The position numbers and the translations under genes are program-made. A stretch of DNA of 64,000 nt from Bursaphelenchus xylophilus (Eukaryota > Nematoda > Chromadorea > Rhabditida > Aphelenchoididae), in the NCBI GenBank assembly GCA_904066235.2, contig CAJFCV020000005.1:682001-746000 (forward strand). The letters run 5' to 3'. Shown here one piece after another: positions 32,051 through 44,100 of this stretch. A model generated the notes under the pieces. The model saw only the letters and a program-made list of their open reading frames with translations. It was not told where the DNA came from and did not search any database. Position 1 is the first letter of the stretch. Each line of letters starts with the position of its first letter.

Positions 32051-32817
32051 CAAATAGCAACAAAATATTTCAGTTTTTTTTAGAGAAAAATGCGAGAAAA
32101 TCCCCCTTATTTTTCTCGTGGAAAAGACATGACGAAAGGGTTGGGTCTTTGTGCTCCTCTTGCTCGGACATTTGTAGTTTAGGGGTTGAACGCTTTTTAT
32201 TTTTCTGTGACTCATTTTTTATTAGAAAAATGGTAAATAAAACAAATAAAAGTTTTCATTTTATATGAAAATAAAATAAAAATACGAGAAAATTTAAAAA
32301 AATAAAATTTGGGCTAATTCAGACCAGTTTCCGCAAAGTTATAAGTTGTGGCCAAAATAAGGAACTTTTACCTAAAATAAAACTAAGGAGACGTTTTTTA
32401 CTGACAAAAATACAAATAAAAAGTGAAACTTCCTTTTTCTGGCCCGGCGCTTTGCAACTTGCGTCCTGGTTTCCCTGCAGACTGCGAATAAAAATAAGAA
32501 ACAGCCTAAGGGCTAAACTAGGCCTAAGGCTAAGCCTAAACTAAAGCCTGATATTCCATGCAATCGGAATTGTTCGGGCGCAAGCTGCAAGACCTTCTTT
32601 TCGCCGGGGCCAGAAAATGGAAGTTTTTTTAAAATAAAATTTTTTTGACAAATTTGAGATTTTTGAGGTGTATTTTTAAAATTTTCTTTCTAAAATCATC
32701 TAGAGTCTTCAAACAAACCTTTGAACGACAAAAAAAATCAAAAAAAAAAAAAAAAAAAAATTTTATTTTCAAAAAATCAAAAATATTCAAAAAATAAATT
32801 CATTTCCCAATTTTTCA
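31465..32817. other. AT-rich DNA around gene A exons 1-2 and the intergenic gap
   Basis: Outside exons 31664-31830 and 32018-32050 I see only poly-A/T tracts, plus a half copy of the 395-bp MITE (TTGTGGCCAAAATAAGGAAC) near 32310-32370. The promoters of the divergent genes A (minus) and 32819 (plus) must lie here, but no clear core element was found. Confidence 0.5.
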
Positions 32818-32818
32818 C

Positions 32819-35800
32819 ATGTTGTTTTCGGCCGGATTTCTCTTATTTCTGGCTGTAACAGTAGAATGCATTATGCAGCCGTCGGAAGTGTCGATAGAAC
32901 AACAAACGCGGATTACGGATGTGTTTGTGAGAAAGTGGGTGCTGCGCAATTTTATAACTGACTTAAAGCCGCCGTATTTTAGCTATGGAATTAATTATAC
33001 TCAGCAATTCCGTGCCAAATGCCAGCCTGCATTTGGGACGGCAGTGGACAATATGGATCCAGTTCCAAATAATCTTATTGGAGAGGTAAGTATAATAAGT
33101 CGGTTTTTCGAGCTGCGCCCGATCCTTGAACCCAATTATTATCCAACGATTTGAAGTTATGCCTTTTGGGCATTATTCTGTTCAAAAAAAGAGCAGTAAA
33201 ATCGCCATTTTCAAAGAAAATTATTTTTCCGAGCTGCGCCCGAGCTTTCCCTTGTCTTTCGATGCTTAGCTATTCCTTGCAATTTTAATGCTTTTTGAGC
33301 GTTTTTCTAGCCCAGAAAATCAGTTGAACTTCATTTTCAGACCGATTCCGAAAACTAATTTCTCCAGGTTGCGCCCGAGCCTTCACTTAAATCTCAATTT
33401 TCAGCTAATTTTTCCTTTCTGAGACTTTTGCCTAATCCGCAAAATTTCTTAGACTACATTTTCTAACCGATTTCCAGAAAAATAATTTTTCCGAACTGCG
33501 CCCTAGCTTTGACTTGGATCTTGATTTTCAAGTAGTCCTTGGAATTTTTCACGCCTTCTCACACTTTTTCCTATACCGAGAAACCGGTAGAACTTTATTT
33601 TCTGACCGATCACAAAAAAATAACTTTTTCCAAGCTGCGCCCGAGATTTCACCTAGATCTCAATTTGTGGTTGGTTATCGGAGTTTTAGTGGCTTCTGAC
33701 ATCTTTTCCGGGCTCAGAAAACCCGTAGAACTTCATTTTCCGACCGATTTCCAAAAAATAATTTTTTCCTAACTGCGCCCTAGCTTTGACTTGATTCTCG
33801 ATTTTTAACTAGTTTTTTGGAATTTTTACTGCTTTTGAGACTATTGCTAACCCTACAAAACCGGTAGAACTTTATTTGCTCACCAATTCGCAAAAAAAAT
33901 TTTTTCCAAGCTGCGCCCGAGCTTTGACTTGGACTTGATTTTCGTGGGAAATTTCAGAAAAAAACTATTGTTTTGCTGTAAAATACGGCTTTCTTTATTT
34001 TTTTCAATTCTTTTTGTTTCAGCGGCAGAAATTGACGCCTCTCTGCGAATATGTGACGTAAGTTTATGAACAGTTTTAGCTATTTTTACTATATATGTAA
34101 AAATTAAAGAAAAATCGAAAAAAAAACAAAAAAAAAACGACTTGTTTTTATTTACAGGGGAAGTACTTCAAGTGTGACGCTCAGATTTTCTTTAAATTTT
34201 GCACACACATCGGGTATGGACTAAATATCAATTCCTGAAAGTTTTAGCTCGCGCTTTGCGGGCGCCGCCGAGATATTGAACGATTTTTGCCGCCGAGAGA
34301 GCACGCTCAACGTGGAGAGCGGTCAGAGAGAAAACACCTTTTTGGCCATAACTTTGGCAGTTTCGTGCGGAAAAATTTGATTTTTTGTAGAAACATTATT
34401 CTTTACGGTTGAAATAGGCATGAAACTTTTCGTGCCGAAATTCGGCAAAAAGTCCCAAATTTTCGCCGACTTTCGATCTAAAAATCTCGGTTGTTTCTGC
34501 AAAGCGCGAGCTAGGATTCCCGCATATATCTTAGAAAAAATTATTCTAAATTTGTGCCAAGTTTCATCAAAATCTGAGCGTCACACTTCAAGTACTTCCC
34601 TTGTTAGTTATCACGCAGCCACTGGCAGCCCTTCAAACATGAAGTCCGCAATCTCCATTGATGCCCTCAAAATCGACGCCGCTGAGACGTTGCATATTGT
34701 TGTTTGGAGTGTGGAGAAAATTGAATTGAAGATGATTTGGGGAAAAGGTTGCCATATTTCAATGGAAATAGAGAACGGCTCATCATTAGTGACAACAATC
34801 GATGGGGAACAGCTGAAGGAATGCAATTCCAGGGTAGGAGATTAGCACGTTTTTTGGAGGATATTTGAACAATATTTGGGGGCTTTAGGTTGCAAAAAAA
34901 AAAAAAAATTAAAAAAAAAATCTTTAAAAAAATGCTGATTTTTAAGATTTTTATTTCGGGAGTATAAAAAAAATGATAAAAGTTCCTTATTTTGGCCACA
35001 ACTTATAACTTTGCGGAAACTGGTCGAAATTAGCCCAAATTTAGCGTGCACGCTCAATTCATCGTTGTCAATGCCCGGACAGTGGATTTAGTTGGTGAGG
35101 TACCTTCTTTTTTCAGTACCACCTTACCCTTCAAAAACGGCTGCTGCCTGTGATTTTACACTTTATACGGTGAAACATGTCCGGAACTAAACTTATTGAC
35201 TCCGTATGGAACTAAATGAGTCGTCACAGCCTTCGTAGGTACCCCTAAAACTATAGAGCTATTATAGTAATTCAGTGGCAACTAGGTCGAAGCGTCTTTT
35301 CCTAGCTTTAGTGCCCAAGCTTGGGCGCAGTTCGCAGAGTACCTTTGTTGTGGCCAAAATAAGGAACTTTTCCCGAAATACTTTCCTTGTTAGAATTTTT
35401 CGATTTTTTTCCGTTTTTACACATTTATTCTTGCAACTTTCAGGACTACTACAATATCCTAGTCTTTAACAAAGATCGAAACCAGACTTTTGAAGCGCTG
35501 ATTTGGGTAAGTTAGCGTTGGAAGTCACTCAAAAAGTCTTTTATTTTATTTTTCAGCTGAGAAGGGACGGACAGGAACAAAAGTTGATTTACAATCCCCT
35601 GGGAGGCTACGAATGGTATATGCCACAACGACCGCAAGTTATACACGGGAACTTTGGAACCTATTTTCGGTAAAAAAATTTTCTTTTTGGATTTTTTACT
35701 GTGCAGTAAAGAGAATTATTGATTTGCACTGTGCAAATTTTTTTTTTGATTTTTATTGTTTGCACAGTGCGTGGAAACATTTTGTCGCGAATGCACTGTG

Positions 35801-36666
35801 CGACAAAAAATTTTTTTTAATTTTTACTGCACAGTGCAAAACTCCTTTGACTCTTGTCGCACGGTGCGAATTTTTTACAAAAATTAAAATTTTTTTGTCG
35901 CTAATGCACTGTGCGGCAAAAAGTTTTTCTCTTTACGGAAAAGTTCCTTATTTTGGCCACAACAAAGAAACTCCGCGAACTGCGCCCAAGCTTGGGCACT
36001 AAAGTTAGGAAAAAACGCTTCGACCTAGCTGGAACTGAATTACTATAATAGCTCTATAGTTCTAAGGGTACCTACGAAGGCTGTGACGACTCATTTAGTT
36101 CCATACGGAGGCAATAAGTTGAGTTCCGGACATGTTTCATCGTATAAAGTGTAAAATCACAGGCTGCAGCCGTTTTTGAAGGGTAAGGTTTATAAGGTGG
36201 TACGTAAAAAAGAAGGTACCTCACTAACTAAATCCACTGTCCGGGCTTTGACAACGATGAATTGAGCGTGCACGCTAAATTTGGGCTAATTCCGACCAGT
36301 TTCCGCAAAGTTGTAAGTTGTGGCCAGAATAAGGAACTTTTACCCTTTTTACTGCACTGTGCAAGACTTTTTGCACTTTTGATGCACAGTGCGAAAAAGA
36401 TTTTTTGTCGAGAATGCACAGTGCGTTGTGCGACAAAAAATTTCCTTTTTATTGCACAGTGCGAAATATAAAAATAGGCTTTTTTCGGGTTTAGATTTTT
36501 GAATTTTACGTTTTTTTTTATTTTTAGGATTGTTGTTGGCGTTGGAGCTCTGTTCATTGTACTTTTGCCCGCCGTTCCGATCTACATTATGAGGTTAAGA
36601 ATTTCCGATTCAGCTGCCATCGACAGCCCACCTGGACCCATTAGAATTGGGAAATGGGAGATTTGA
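32819..36666 (+). CDS. type I single-pass membrane protein of unknown family
   Basis: Six exons with agreeing phases: 32819-33085, 34023-34057, 34608-34833, 35444-35506, 35557-35669 and 36528-36666, giving 280 aa. Seen: signal peptide MLFSAGFLLFLAVTVEC; an extracellular region of about 210 residues with few cysteines and NYT, NQT and NGS glycosylation sequons; and beta-rich stretches (ETLHIVVWSVEKIELKMIW, GCHISMEIENGSSLVTTI). A transmembrane helix follows at VVGVGALFIVLLPAVPIYIM, with a short cytoplasmic tail ending IGKWEI. AATAAA lies just after the stop. The acceptor of exon 3 (TTGTTAG) sits a few bases beyond a foldback element. Introns 3 and 5 hold inverted copies of one MITE. The gene interrupts the F-box cluster on the opposite strand. 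No function is proposed. Confidence 0.75.
33105..33990 (+). repeat. about 133-bp tandem repeat filling intron 1
   Basis: The motif GAGCTGCGCCCGAGCTTTGA and relatives recurs near 33110, 33230, 33360, 33493, 33634, 33768 and 33909. Each copy is followed by CTAGTTTTTTGGAATTTTTA-like and CCGGTAGAACTTCATTTTC-like blocks. Copies are diverged. A loose relative (GGGCGCAGCTCGC) occurs near 54045-54310. Confidence 0.7.
34157..34603. mobile_element. 445-bp foldback element with GGGAAGTACTTCAAGTGTGA ends
   Basis: Terminal inverted repeats GGGAAGTACTTCAAGTGTGA and TCACACTTCAAGTACTTCCC. The interior is partly mirror-image around GAGAGCGGTCAGAGAG and GCAAAGCGCGAGCTAGG. It lies in intron 2, just 5' of the exon 3 acceptor. 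Relatives: 42665-43120, 46890-47215, 47570-47755 and 19780-20110; 52831-53394 shares the terminus. Confidence 0.75.
34978..35371. mobile_element. 395-bp MITE, copy 1 (intron 3)
   Basis: Begins AAGTTCCTTATTTTGGCCAC and ends with its inverse, GTGGCCAAAATAAGGAACTT. The interior includes CGTGCACGCTCAATTCATCG and GGTACCTTCTTTTTTCAGTA. Copy 2 at 35939-36341 is in opposite orientation, with arms alignable over nearly the full length. Confidence 0.8.
35695..35930. repeat. GCACNGTGC palindrome cluster in intron 5
   Basis: Six or more copies of TTTGCACTGTGCAA-like palindromes in 230 bp. A second cluster lies at 36345-36470 after the MITE. No gene feature. Confidence 0.6.
35939..36341. mobile_element. 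395-bp MITE, copy 2, inverted (intron 5)
   Basis: Reverse-complement counterpart of 34978-35371, with the same ends and interior (for example GAGCTATTATAGTAATTCAG versus CTGAATTACTATAATAGCTC). Together the two copies bracket exons 4 and 5. Confidence 0.8.
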
Positions 36667-36699
36667 AGAATAAACGAATTCCTTTTTTTAAATTGTGCA

Positions 36700-37019
36700 A
36701 GTTTTTAACTGTGAGTAAAAAAACGAATTTTGAAACTCCCAGAGCGTGAGGGGCACCCAAAAAAATCGCTTATTGTTGCACGAAGCAAGAAATTGCACAT
36801 ATACAATTACTACATTACATTAAGCACAGCACGGTGGTTTATTTAAATTTAACGGATAATATAAAAAAAGTGATAAGTTAAATATAGGATAATATCTAGA
36901 TATAAAATATTATAAAAAAACTGAATACAGCCACTTCATACTCAAAAATAAAAGATACAAAAATGAATCTGAAAAGCTTTTTTGGCAGTTTTGATGATAG
37001 TTTAGGATATAGGAAGTCG
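36700..37019. other. intergenic region between convergent genes
   Basis: AT-rich spacer after the AATAAA of the plus-strand membrane gene and before the stop of gene B. Nothing recognisable. Confidence 0.5.
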
Positions 37020-39814
37020 CTAGGTCTCCATTTCTTCGGAGACCTCCGATTTTGCAAGGTTCTTTTCTTGCAACTCTTTGTAAAGATTGCTGTAGAAACT
37101 GGGCTCCTCAGGGCTGCTACGGTTGAACTGGCGGCATGTTAGCTGCCCTGAAAACAAGCAAAAATGAAAAAAAGCGTTGCGACGAAAAGTCAAAAAGTCT
37201 ACGTAGTTTCTAGAAAGACTAATATTATCAGTCTGTCGGGGAAAATGGGAAAATAATGTGGATTTGTCGCAAAAAAATCCCGCCTCGTCGCAGTCGCGCA
37301 CCAAATCGCCAGTTGCGGCTAGCCGTCGCTAAGCGATAAATGACGTTACTTTCCCGACAGACTGATTTACTTTTATCCACATTATTTTCCCGGCAGACTG
37401 ATTATCCTTTTTTACTGACATCAATCTGTAGGGAAAATAATGAGCACAATGTCGCATCGAAAATCGCCGCCGAGAAAATGAATTGTGTCGCGGCAAAATC
37501 AAATTGCTTTTCAATTCATCGTAGAAATTTGCGCATCGAAATTTCACTCATTATTTTCCCGACAAACTGATAATACTATGCAGTAAAAAAAGGAGAGCCA
37601 AATCCTGTTCTTTCCTCTCTTACCTTCAGATTTCTCCACAAACAAAACCCTCCAAGTGGCGGTGTATTCGGCGGTTCCCATGGGATCCAAGACCCACATC
37701 AGATTCTCGGATTCTTTGACCAATTTTTTCAAAGTTCCCTTCGGATTCGAGTAAAGGCTTCCGAAAAATTGGAGACTCTTGGTCCACTGGCCTTCGGAGT
37801 AGGTGTAGATTCCATACTCGTCGCTCTCTTGCTGTGGTCTGAGAGTCTGTCGGGAAAATAATGAGCGCGCTGTCGCATCGAAAATCGAATCGCCGTCGAG
37901 AAAACGAATTGCATCACAGCAAAATTAAATTGCGTTTCACTTCAGCGACACGATGGGCATAGCGACATTATGCTCATTATTTTCCCGACAGACTGATATA
38001 CAGAAATTTGATTTTCAGAAAAATATAGATAGTATAATATTACAGTGATGGACCTGATCCAGCGACAAAAAGCTGCCATTTTGCATTCGGGAAGTATCAA
38101 AAAATGTGGCAAAATACCTCCTTATCCTATTGAAAAACTCGGTTTTGAAGGGCCCTCTTCCTCACAAAAAGAGTGGGCTTTTGAAATCGAAGTTTTTTCA
38201 CTTGGATAAGGAGGTATTTTGCCACATTTTTTGATACTTCCCAGATGCAAAATGGTACCTTTTTTGCCACTGGATCAGGTCCGCCACTGAATATATATTA
38301 GCATATGTTATATGTAGTATGTAATGCTTACCACTCGTTCCGCAATAGGCGAAGTTATAATCACTTCTTGGCCAACGATGAGGAAGTTCTCGGCACTTGG
38401 AAGATCAAAACTGCGGATTGGAGTGGTCTTAAAGCGTGCGTCGTAGATCTCAAGGCTTTTTGGCGGTGATGTCGGCTGCGCGACAGTGCAATCTTCCTCA
38501 TCTAAAAATCAATGCGTTCGTTATGCTCTATTCCAATCTTTACTCCGCATTTTCAACTTCTTTTCACTCACCATTCGGCCTTAAAATCAGCACAAAATCG
38601 AGGTCTCGGAGGACCGCAAACTCTGACGCGTTGTACAGCCGCTGTCGGAACAACTCCTCTCCCGAATTGAACAACGTGTAGGCGCCTTGTTGAGACAGGA
38701 AGCTGAAGAAGTGGTGCCCGTCCGGATCGTAGCGAACACATTTTAGCGTGGCCTCCGTTCGAACGTTGAGAATCTCTTGGTTATACCCGTTGAATAACTG
38801 TTGGGCCCGTATATCGTATACTGATCCGTCCGCCACATAACACTTGTTTGAGAATTTTTGTGAGAAAATTCGCTTGGATGTGGCGACGTCGTAGGAGTTT
38901 ATGGTTTGGATCTTTGGGAGCTGAAATAGAGACTTTGAAGAGACGATGGCCGAAAAATTAAAGCTCTGAATGTTAGCTATCGCTCTGTCGCATCGAAAAT
39001 CGCATCACCGCCGAGAAAATTAATTGCATCGCGGCAAAATCAAACTGCTTTTTTATTTTAAAGCGCAGTGGCCATTTAGAATAGTTTCTTCTAAAAAGAT
39101 AACACTTGCTATTTGATGAGCCTCCGTTTGTATGTACACTTCAATAGTTAGTGCCAATATGGGCCTGGTGGACTTTCCTAACCCCCAACGAATTCACTAA
39201 GCCTTCGGCTGCCGTAAACATTGTTTTCATTATTCCTAGCCACCAAATTGGGAAACGCTCACCTACCCAGACATTGACCAGTTCTCCCCTCTTCAACAGG
39301 TAGACTTCTTTCCCCTCCAATTCGTCCTTGGAAAAGTCCAATTCGATGAAACTGTAATGTTGCTGTGGATTGTCAAACGAACAGACAATCACGTCATTCT
39401 CCCCAACCACGCAGAATTTCTCCGTATCTTTGTCGCCGCAGAATTTAACATTCGCCGCAATTTCGGACCAAAAAACTCGATTTCCAAGTCTGCAAAAAAT
39501 AGAATTTTGTAAAATTTATACGATAAAAGGAGTTGAAATCGCAGGCAAACTATGTTTTACTGCTCAAAAGCCTGTTGCCAAGTCTCATTTGGCAATCGGA
39601 AGATCTGATTTCGAAGGCATCGTTGTTTGTAGATCTCTTCAGCCGTCCAATTGTCCATATTTTGATTAACTACGCCCATATTGACCTGATCCTCGCCGTC
39701 CAGCTGTTCTAACACGTTTTTCAAGCTCTAAACAAGATATTTTTTGTACATAAAATCCTCAGAACAAAACAATTTCTTTCTTATAAATTCATCCGAAAAA
39801 CCCCGGGTGTCCAT
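37020..39814 (-). CDS. F-box-like / beta-propeller-like protein B
   Basis: Exons on the minus strand: candidate exon 1 39785-39814, then 39561-39727, 39267-39489, 38572-38920, 38332-38501, 37624-37831 and 37020-37147. Exons 2-7 total 415 codons with the stop. Exon 2 is exactly 167 nt, as in genes A and C, and encodes the F-box-like segment (SLKNVLEQLDGEDQVNMGV, then IYKQRCLRNQIFRLPNETW). Later blocks match the paralogues: KFCVVGENDVIVCSFDNP, LFNGYNQEILNV, VRYDPDGHHFFSFLSQQG and ENLMWVLDPMGTAEY. The C-terminus is a charged tail (LYKELQEKNLAKSEVSEEM). Exon 1 would encode MDTRGFSDEF, but its donor reads AT instead of GT (TTT|ATAAGAAAG), so the start is uncertain. The likely role is an SCF substrate adaptor. 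Confidence 0.75.
37222..37998. repeat. three MITEs with 36-bp-family ends around gene B exon 6
   Basis: 37222-37378 (interior CGTCGCAGTCGCGCACCAAATCG), 37420-37575 and 37848-37998 (interior CGCATCGAAAATCG and GCGACA...ATGCTCATTA). All lie in introns of gene B. The last abuts exon 6, so its terminal CCCGACAGACTCTCAG forms part of the sequence before the acceptor ACCACAG at 37832. Confidence 0.7.
38043..38290. mobile_element. 245-bp TA-flanked MITE
   Basis: Complete copy: ACAGTGATGGACCTGATCCA at one end and TGGATCAGGTCCGCCACTG at the other, with mirror arms (GCAAAATACCTCCTTATCC and its inverse). It lies in intron 5 of gene B. Confidence 0.75.
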
Positions 39815-39829
39815 TAAAGATCCGGAATG

Positions 39830-41100
39830 AATTTGCTTTGGCCTTTCGATGGGTGGCCAAAAAACCGGGCGGACAAAAGGACGGCGATTTTTTGTAATCC
39901 GTTCAGGCCATTGTGTACATTACAAAAAAAGGTGATTAATTGACAACAGGCGTCCTCAATTGGCGACTTTTTTTGAGTGGGCGGTCGGCAACTTCGCGTC
40001 CCGAATTCTCACGATTGTCAGGTTAACACGAAATCGATTGAGAGCAGACGTAGGGCTGGTGAAAACCAAACAAACGTTGTGGAATATGCTTATATGGCCT
40101 GAAAAAGCCGTTGGATGCTCGGTGAATGCTCCGACTTATGGCGCATGCTTGGAGGTTTGGAAGCATCAGTTGTGTTTGCCATGTGTTTTTTGCACTAAAA
40201 TTCATAGGTGAAGTGTTGGCGGTGCTCAAATCTTTATTAAATTTACAAAACAAAACCACAAATTTAGGGTAATTTTTCTGAAAGAAAAAGCCGGAATTTT
40301 CTCCCGACTTTTCGGGTTGACGAAAGTTCGGATCAACAAAAAAACTGGTCGATTAAGCGAAGTAGGCAGGTGGTGATCAGAGATTGCCACGGTCAAAATT
40401 TCGGCCCCGGCTCCGGCTCTTAGCTCCCAGAGCGGGAGCCGAGGCCGAATTTAAAGCTCCGGCTCCGGCTCCCGGCTCCCATAAAAAATTTAAAAAGGTC
40501 TCCGGCTCCGAATCACGGCTCTCATAAAAAAAATTTTTTTTTAAATATTTTTTCAAAAATAAATGTTATTGGTGCCAGAGATCAGAAAACGAACGTTTTT
40601 GCAGCCAAGTCGTATGCAACAAAAAGATCACGAAGTTTTTACTTTTCTGACCGCTGAGAAGCCTGGCTCCGGCTCCCGGCTCGGAGCCGGAGCCGCTCAG
40701 AGCCGGAGCCAAGAGCCGGCTCCGGAGCCGTGGCAATCTCTGGTGGTGATTCAAAAAAATTTTGTAGAATGTGTCTAGGAGACCTGGAAAAGCCGTTGGA
40801 CGCGTGGCGAAGACCCGGCGGAGACTTGACGAAGACTTTCGATATGCCCACTTTTCTGATGCCAGCTATTGCTAACTTTGTTTTTTCTGGACCCATATTT
40901 GTATCGTCGACTTTTAAGTCTTTAAAAAGTGTCGTTGACCCGAAAGTTGTGGCGCTGTCAATTTTACAAGAGTTTCATTTTTTATTTTTATACAGCACGA
41001 TAATTTTACAGGATAGTCTTAAAAAATGATTACTAAAAAACATCTACGTATAAGTGAGATCCGGTATAGCCAAGTGTTATATTGCTTTCTTCGATCCCAT
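39830..41100. other. intergenic region between genes B and C with GC-rich inverted repeats
   Basis: 40395-40510 (GGCTCCGGCTCTTAGCTCCC) and 40665-40735 (CGGAGCCGGAGCCGCTCAGA) form an inverted repeat of a CGGCTC-rich microsatellite. Two short related segments around 40090-40180 and 40790-40830 (CTGGAAAAGCCGTTGGACGC) suggest another decayed repeat. No gene is supported. Confidence 0.45.
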
Positions 41101-41104
41101 AATT

Positions 41105-44100
41105 TCAAGTTTCTCGCACGGTGTTTCGCAATTCCCTGTACAATTCGTGGAAGTAATGAGGTCTTTCGGTTGATAAAGTTCGATCCATCGCTTTGCAGAC
41201 TACTCTTCCTGGAATATCGGTATACATTGCAGAAAATACTGTAATTTGTACTAGTAGTTTGGTGTATTTGCTGTACAGAAGTTACAGAAAATTTTAAAGT
41301 TTTCAGGCTTTAGAACTCACCCCTGAAAACCTCAAAGTACAACAACTTCTGCGTCTTCAGCGTCTCTCCATGAGGCCTTAGTGCCGTGAGCCATACGAGA
41401 TTCTCGGACTCCTCGACCAACTTTAGCCAGGTTCCGGGTGGGCCATCGTAAATTTGGTCGATTGGTTTTAGGACTCGAGCCCATTTTCCTGTCGGCCATG
41501 AGGAATACATCATATACTCACGTGTCGATTGCTGCAAAAAAGACATGCTATTTACAGTGGGGGACCTGATCCAGTGACAAAAAAACGTACCATTTTGCAT
41601 CCGGGAAGTATAAAAAACGTGGCAAAATGTTTCCCTCTCCAAGCGACAAAACTTGGGTTTGAAGGGCGCGCCATTTTTCCTCACAAAAAGGAGCAGGCGG
41701 GATTTTGAAATCGGAATTTTTTCACTTGCAGAGGGAAGCATTTTGCTACATTTTTGGATACTTCCCGTATGCGACATGGTACGTTTTATGCTACTGGACC
41801 AGGTCCCCTACTGTAGCCTGCACTTTTGCCACTTTGCATCCGGGAAGTATCAAAAATGTGGCAAAATGCTTCCCTCTCCAAGTGAAAAAACTCAGATTTC
41901 AAAAACGCGCTCTTTTGTGAGGGAGGGACTTCAACACGAAGTTTTTTCACTTGCAGAGGGAACCATTTTGCTACATTTTTAATACTTCCCCGATGCAAAA
42001 TGGTACGTTTTTTGCCACTGGATCAGGTCCCCTACTGTACAAGCATGTGAAAACACATACAGACAGTGAAACCTCTGTAAAACAAACTCCCATAGGACAA
42101 AACCCCTCTACAACGGACAAGTGCCATAAGAGTCAATTCTGGCCAAAATGAAATTCTGTTAAATAGAGCCCTTCTACAGGACTCTTTGATTTGGATTATG
42201 ACGGTAAAGCCCGTTCAACACATCACCTACCACTTCCCTAGGACCTGGGACTTTCACAAGAAGGCCAGGGCAAGCTTCCAGAATCGATGAGCGCCGAGGC
42301 AGATCGATGAAGCAGACCGGATCGCTTCCACTTCTGACGTCATAAATTTCCGCTTTCTTGTGCGATCTGTCGTCTCGAAAACCTGAAAAAAAAACTATTC
42401 CGTTGGTGCAGAGATCTCAGCGATCAGATTAATTTTTTCAATGAGTCTGTTGGGAAAATAATGAGCATTTTGTCGCGACAAAAATCTCATCGCTGCTGAG
42501 AAAATGAATGGTGTCGCGGTAAAATCAAATTGCTTTTCACTTCGGCGACACAATCGGCGCAGCAACATTGTCATCGTTATTTTTGTGGCAGATTGATTAA
42601 AAAACTCTCTAGCCGGGCCGAAGAGAATTCAAAGCGGGTCGAGCCGGCATTTTTGGTCCATCAAAATTGATAAGAAAAGTACATCAAGTGCAACACTCAG
42701 ATTTTCTTCAAACTTTGCACACATCTCGTACACGAGCCACATATCAAAGCCTGAAAGCTTTAGCTCGGACTTTTCTGGGAGAGCCGAGATATTCAATGGT
42801 CTTTGGGGTTTAAAGAGCATGCAAAACGCGGAGAGCGGACAGAGAGGAAACGTCCTTTTGGCCGTATCTTTCGTGCGGAAAAAATTGATTTTTTTTCCAA
42901 AAAAATCACCTCTACGGTAGAAACAGGCATGAAATTTTTCATGCCAAAATTCAAAATTCGCAAAAAAAATGTCAAATTTTTTGAAACTTTAGGCTATAAA
43001 ATCTCGGTCGTTTCTGGAAAGCGCCAGCTAGGAATCTCGCATATATCGTAGAAAAAATTAATCTAAATTCATGCCAAGTTTCACCAAAATCTCAGTGTCG
43101 AAGTTGGAGAACCTCCCTTGCCAGCCCAAGAATACTTACCATATCTCCCATGAATTGTCATCACTTCATTGGTCCCCTTGAGCAGTTGACACTGAGAATC
43201 TTGCGTTGAAATTTCCTCTCGCATCTTCTCCGTGGCACAGTTATAAACCCTCAAAGCGCCGCCGTCGTGATAAAATATCAGATGCTCTCCGTTCTCTTTG
43301 TAGAAGACCTTCTGAATGTCGCCGTTTACGTCTGCATAATGGACGCTCTGATCGTACGCGTTGAACAGTTTGCAGCGTTCGTCGTACAAAAGACAGCCGT
43401 TGACGGGGGTTTGGGGCTTGGTGAAGGTCTGCGAGTGGATGAGTTGGGTGGTGTTCACCTCGTATATTTTAATGGTATGGAGAGGGGGAAGCTGAAATTT
43501 AATGACTTCTTAGAAGTGCTCAAAATGCGACGCTCAAAGCTTGCTAAATGCTGCAAAATGGACTGTTTTTGTGCACAGTGCCGCAACAAATGTATATGCA
43601 CTTTTTGAAAGTACCAGCAAGCTAAAAATTTACTGCTGGGATCTCTTTTAAGAAGTTGTCTATAGACATTATTTTCAATACGGACTGATAATATCAGAAA
43701 AACCATATTTTTCCACGACAGACTGATGCGGGCTAATCCACATTATTTTCCCGACAACCTAATATCGGAAATCCACATTACTTTCCCGACAGACCGATGT
43801 CGGAAAATCCACGTTATTTTCCCTACAGACTGATATCGGAAAATCCACATTACTTTCCCGACAAAATAAAATCAGAAAATCCGAATTATTTTCCCGACAA
43901 ACAGATAACGAACAATCCCTGCAGACTGAGAGTAAATATATGCTTTTAAATTGCCATGTCTATCTGAGCGTCGCACGTCAAACTGAGATAAGCTAAAACA
44001 GTCCGGTGAATGGATTGGCAATTTGCCAAAAAAGACGCGAAAAAACGTTTTGTCGGGGAAGAAATGGGGAATTTTTGGGGCGAGAGAGTATGTTTTTGCG

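Noticed and set aside
41026..41244. Plus-strand 72-codon frame
   Set aside because: It is antisense to the last exon of F-box gene C (41105-41208), which aligns with the last exon of gene B.
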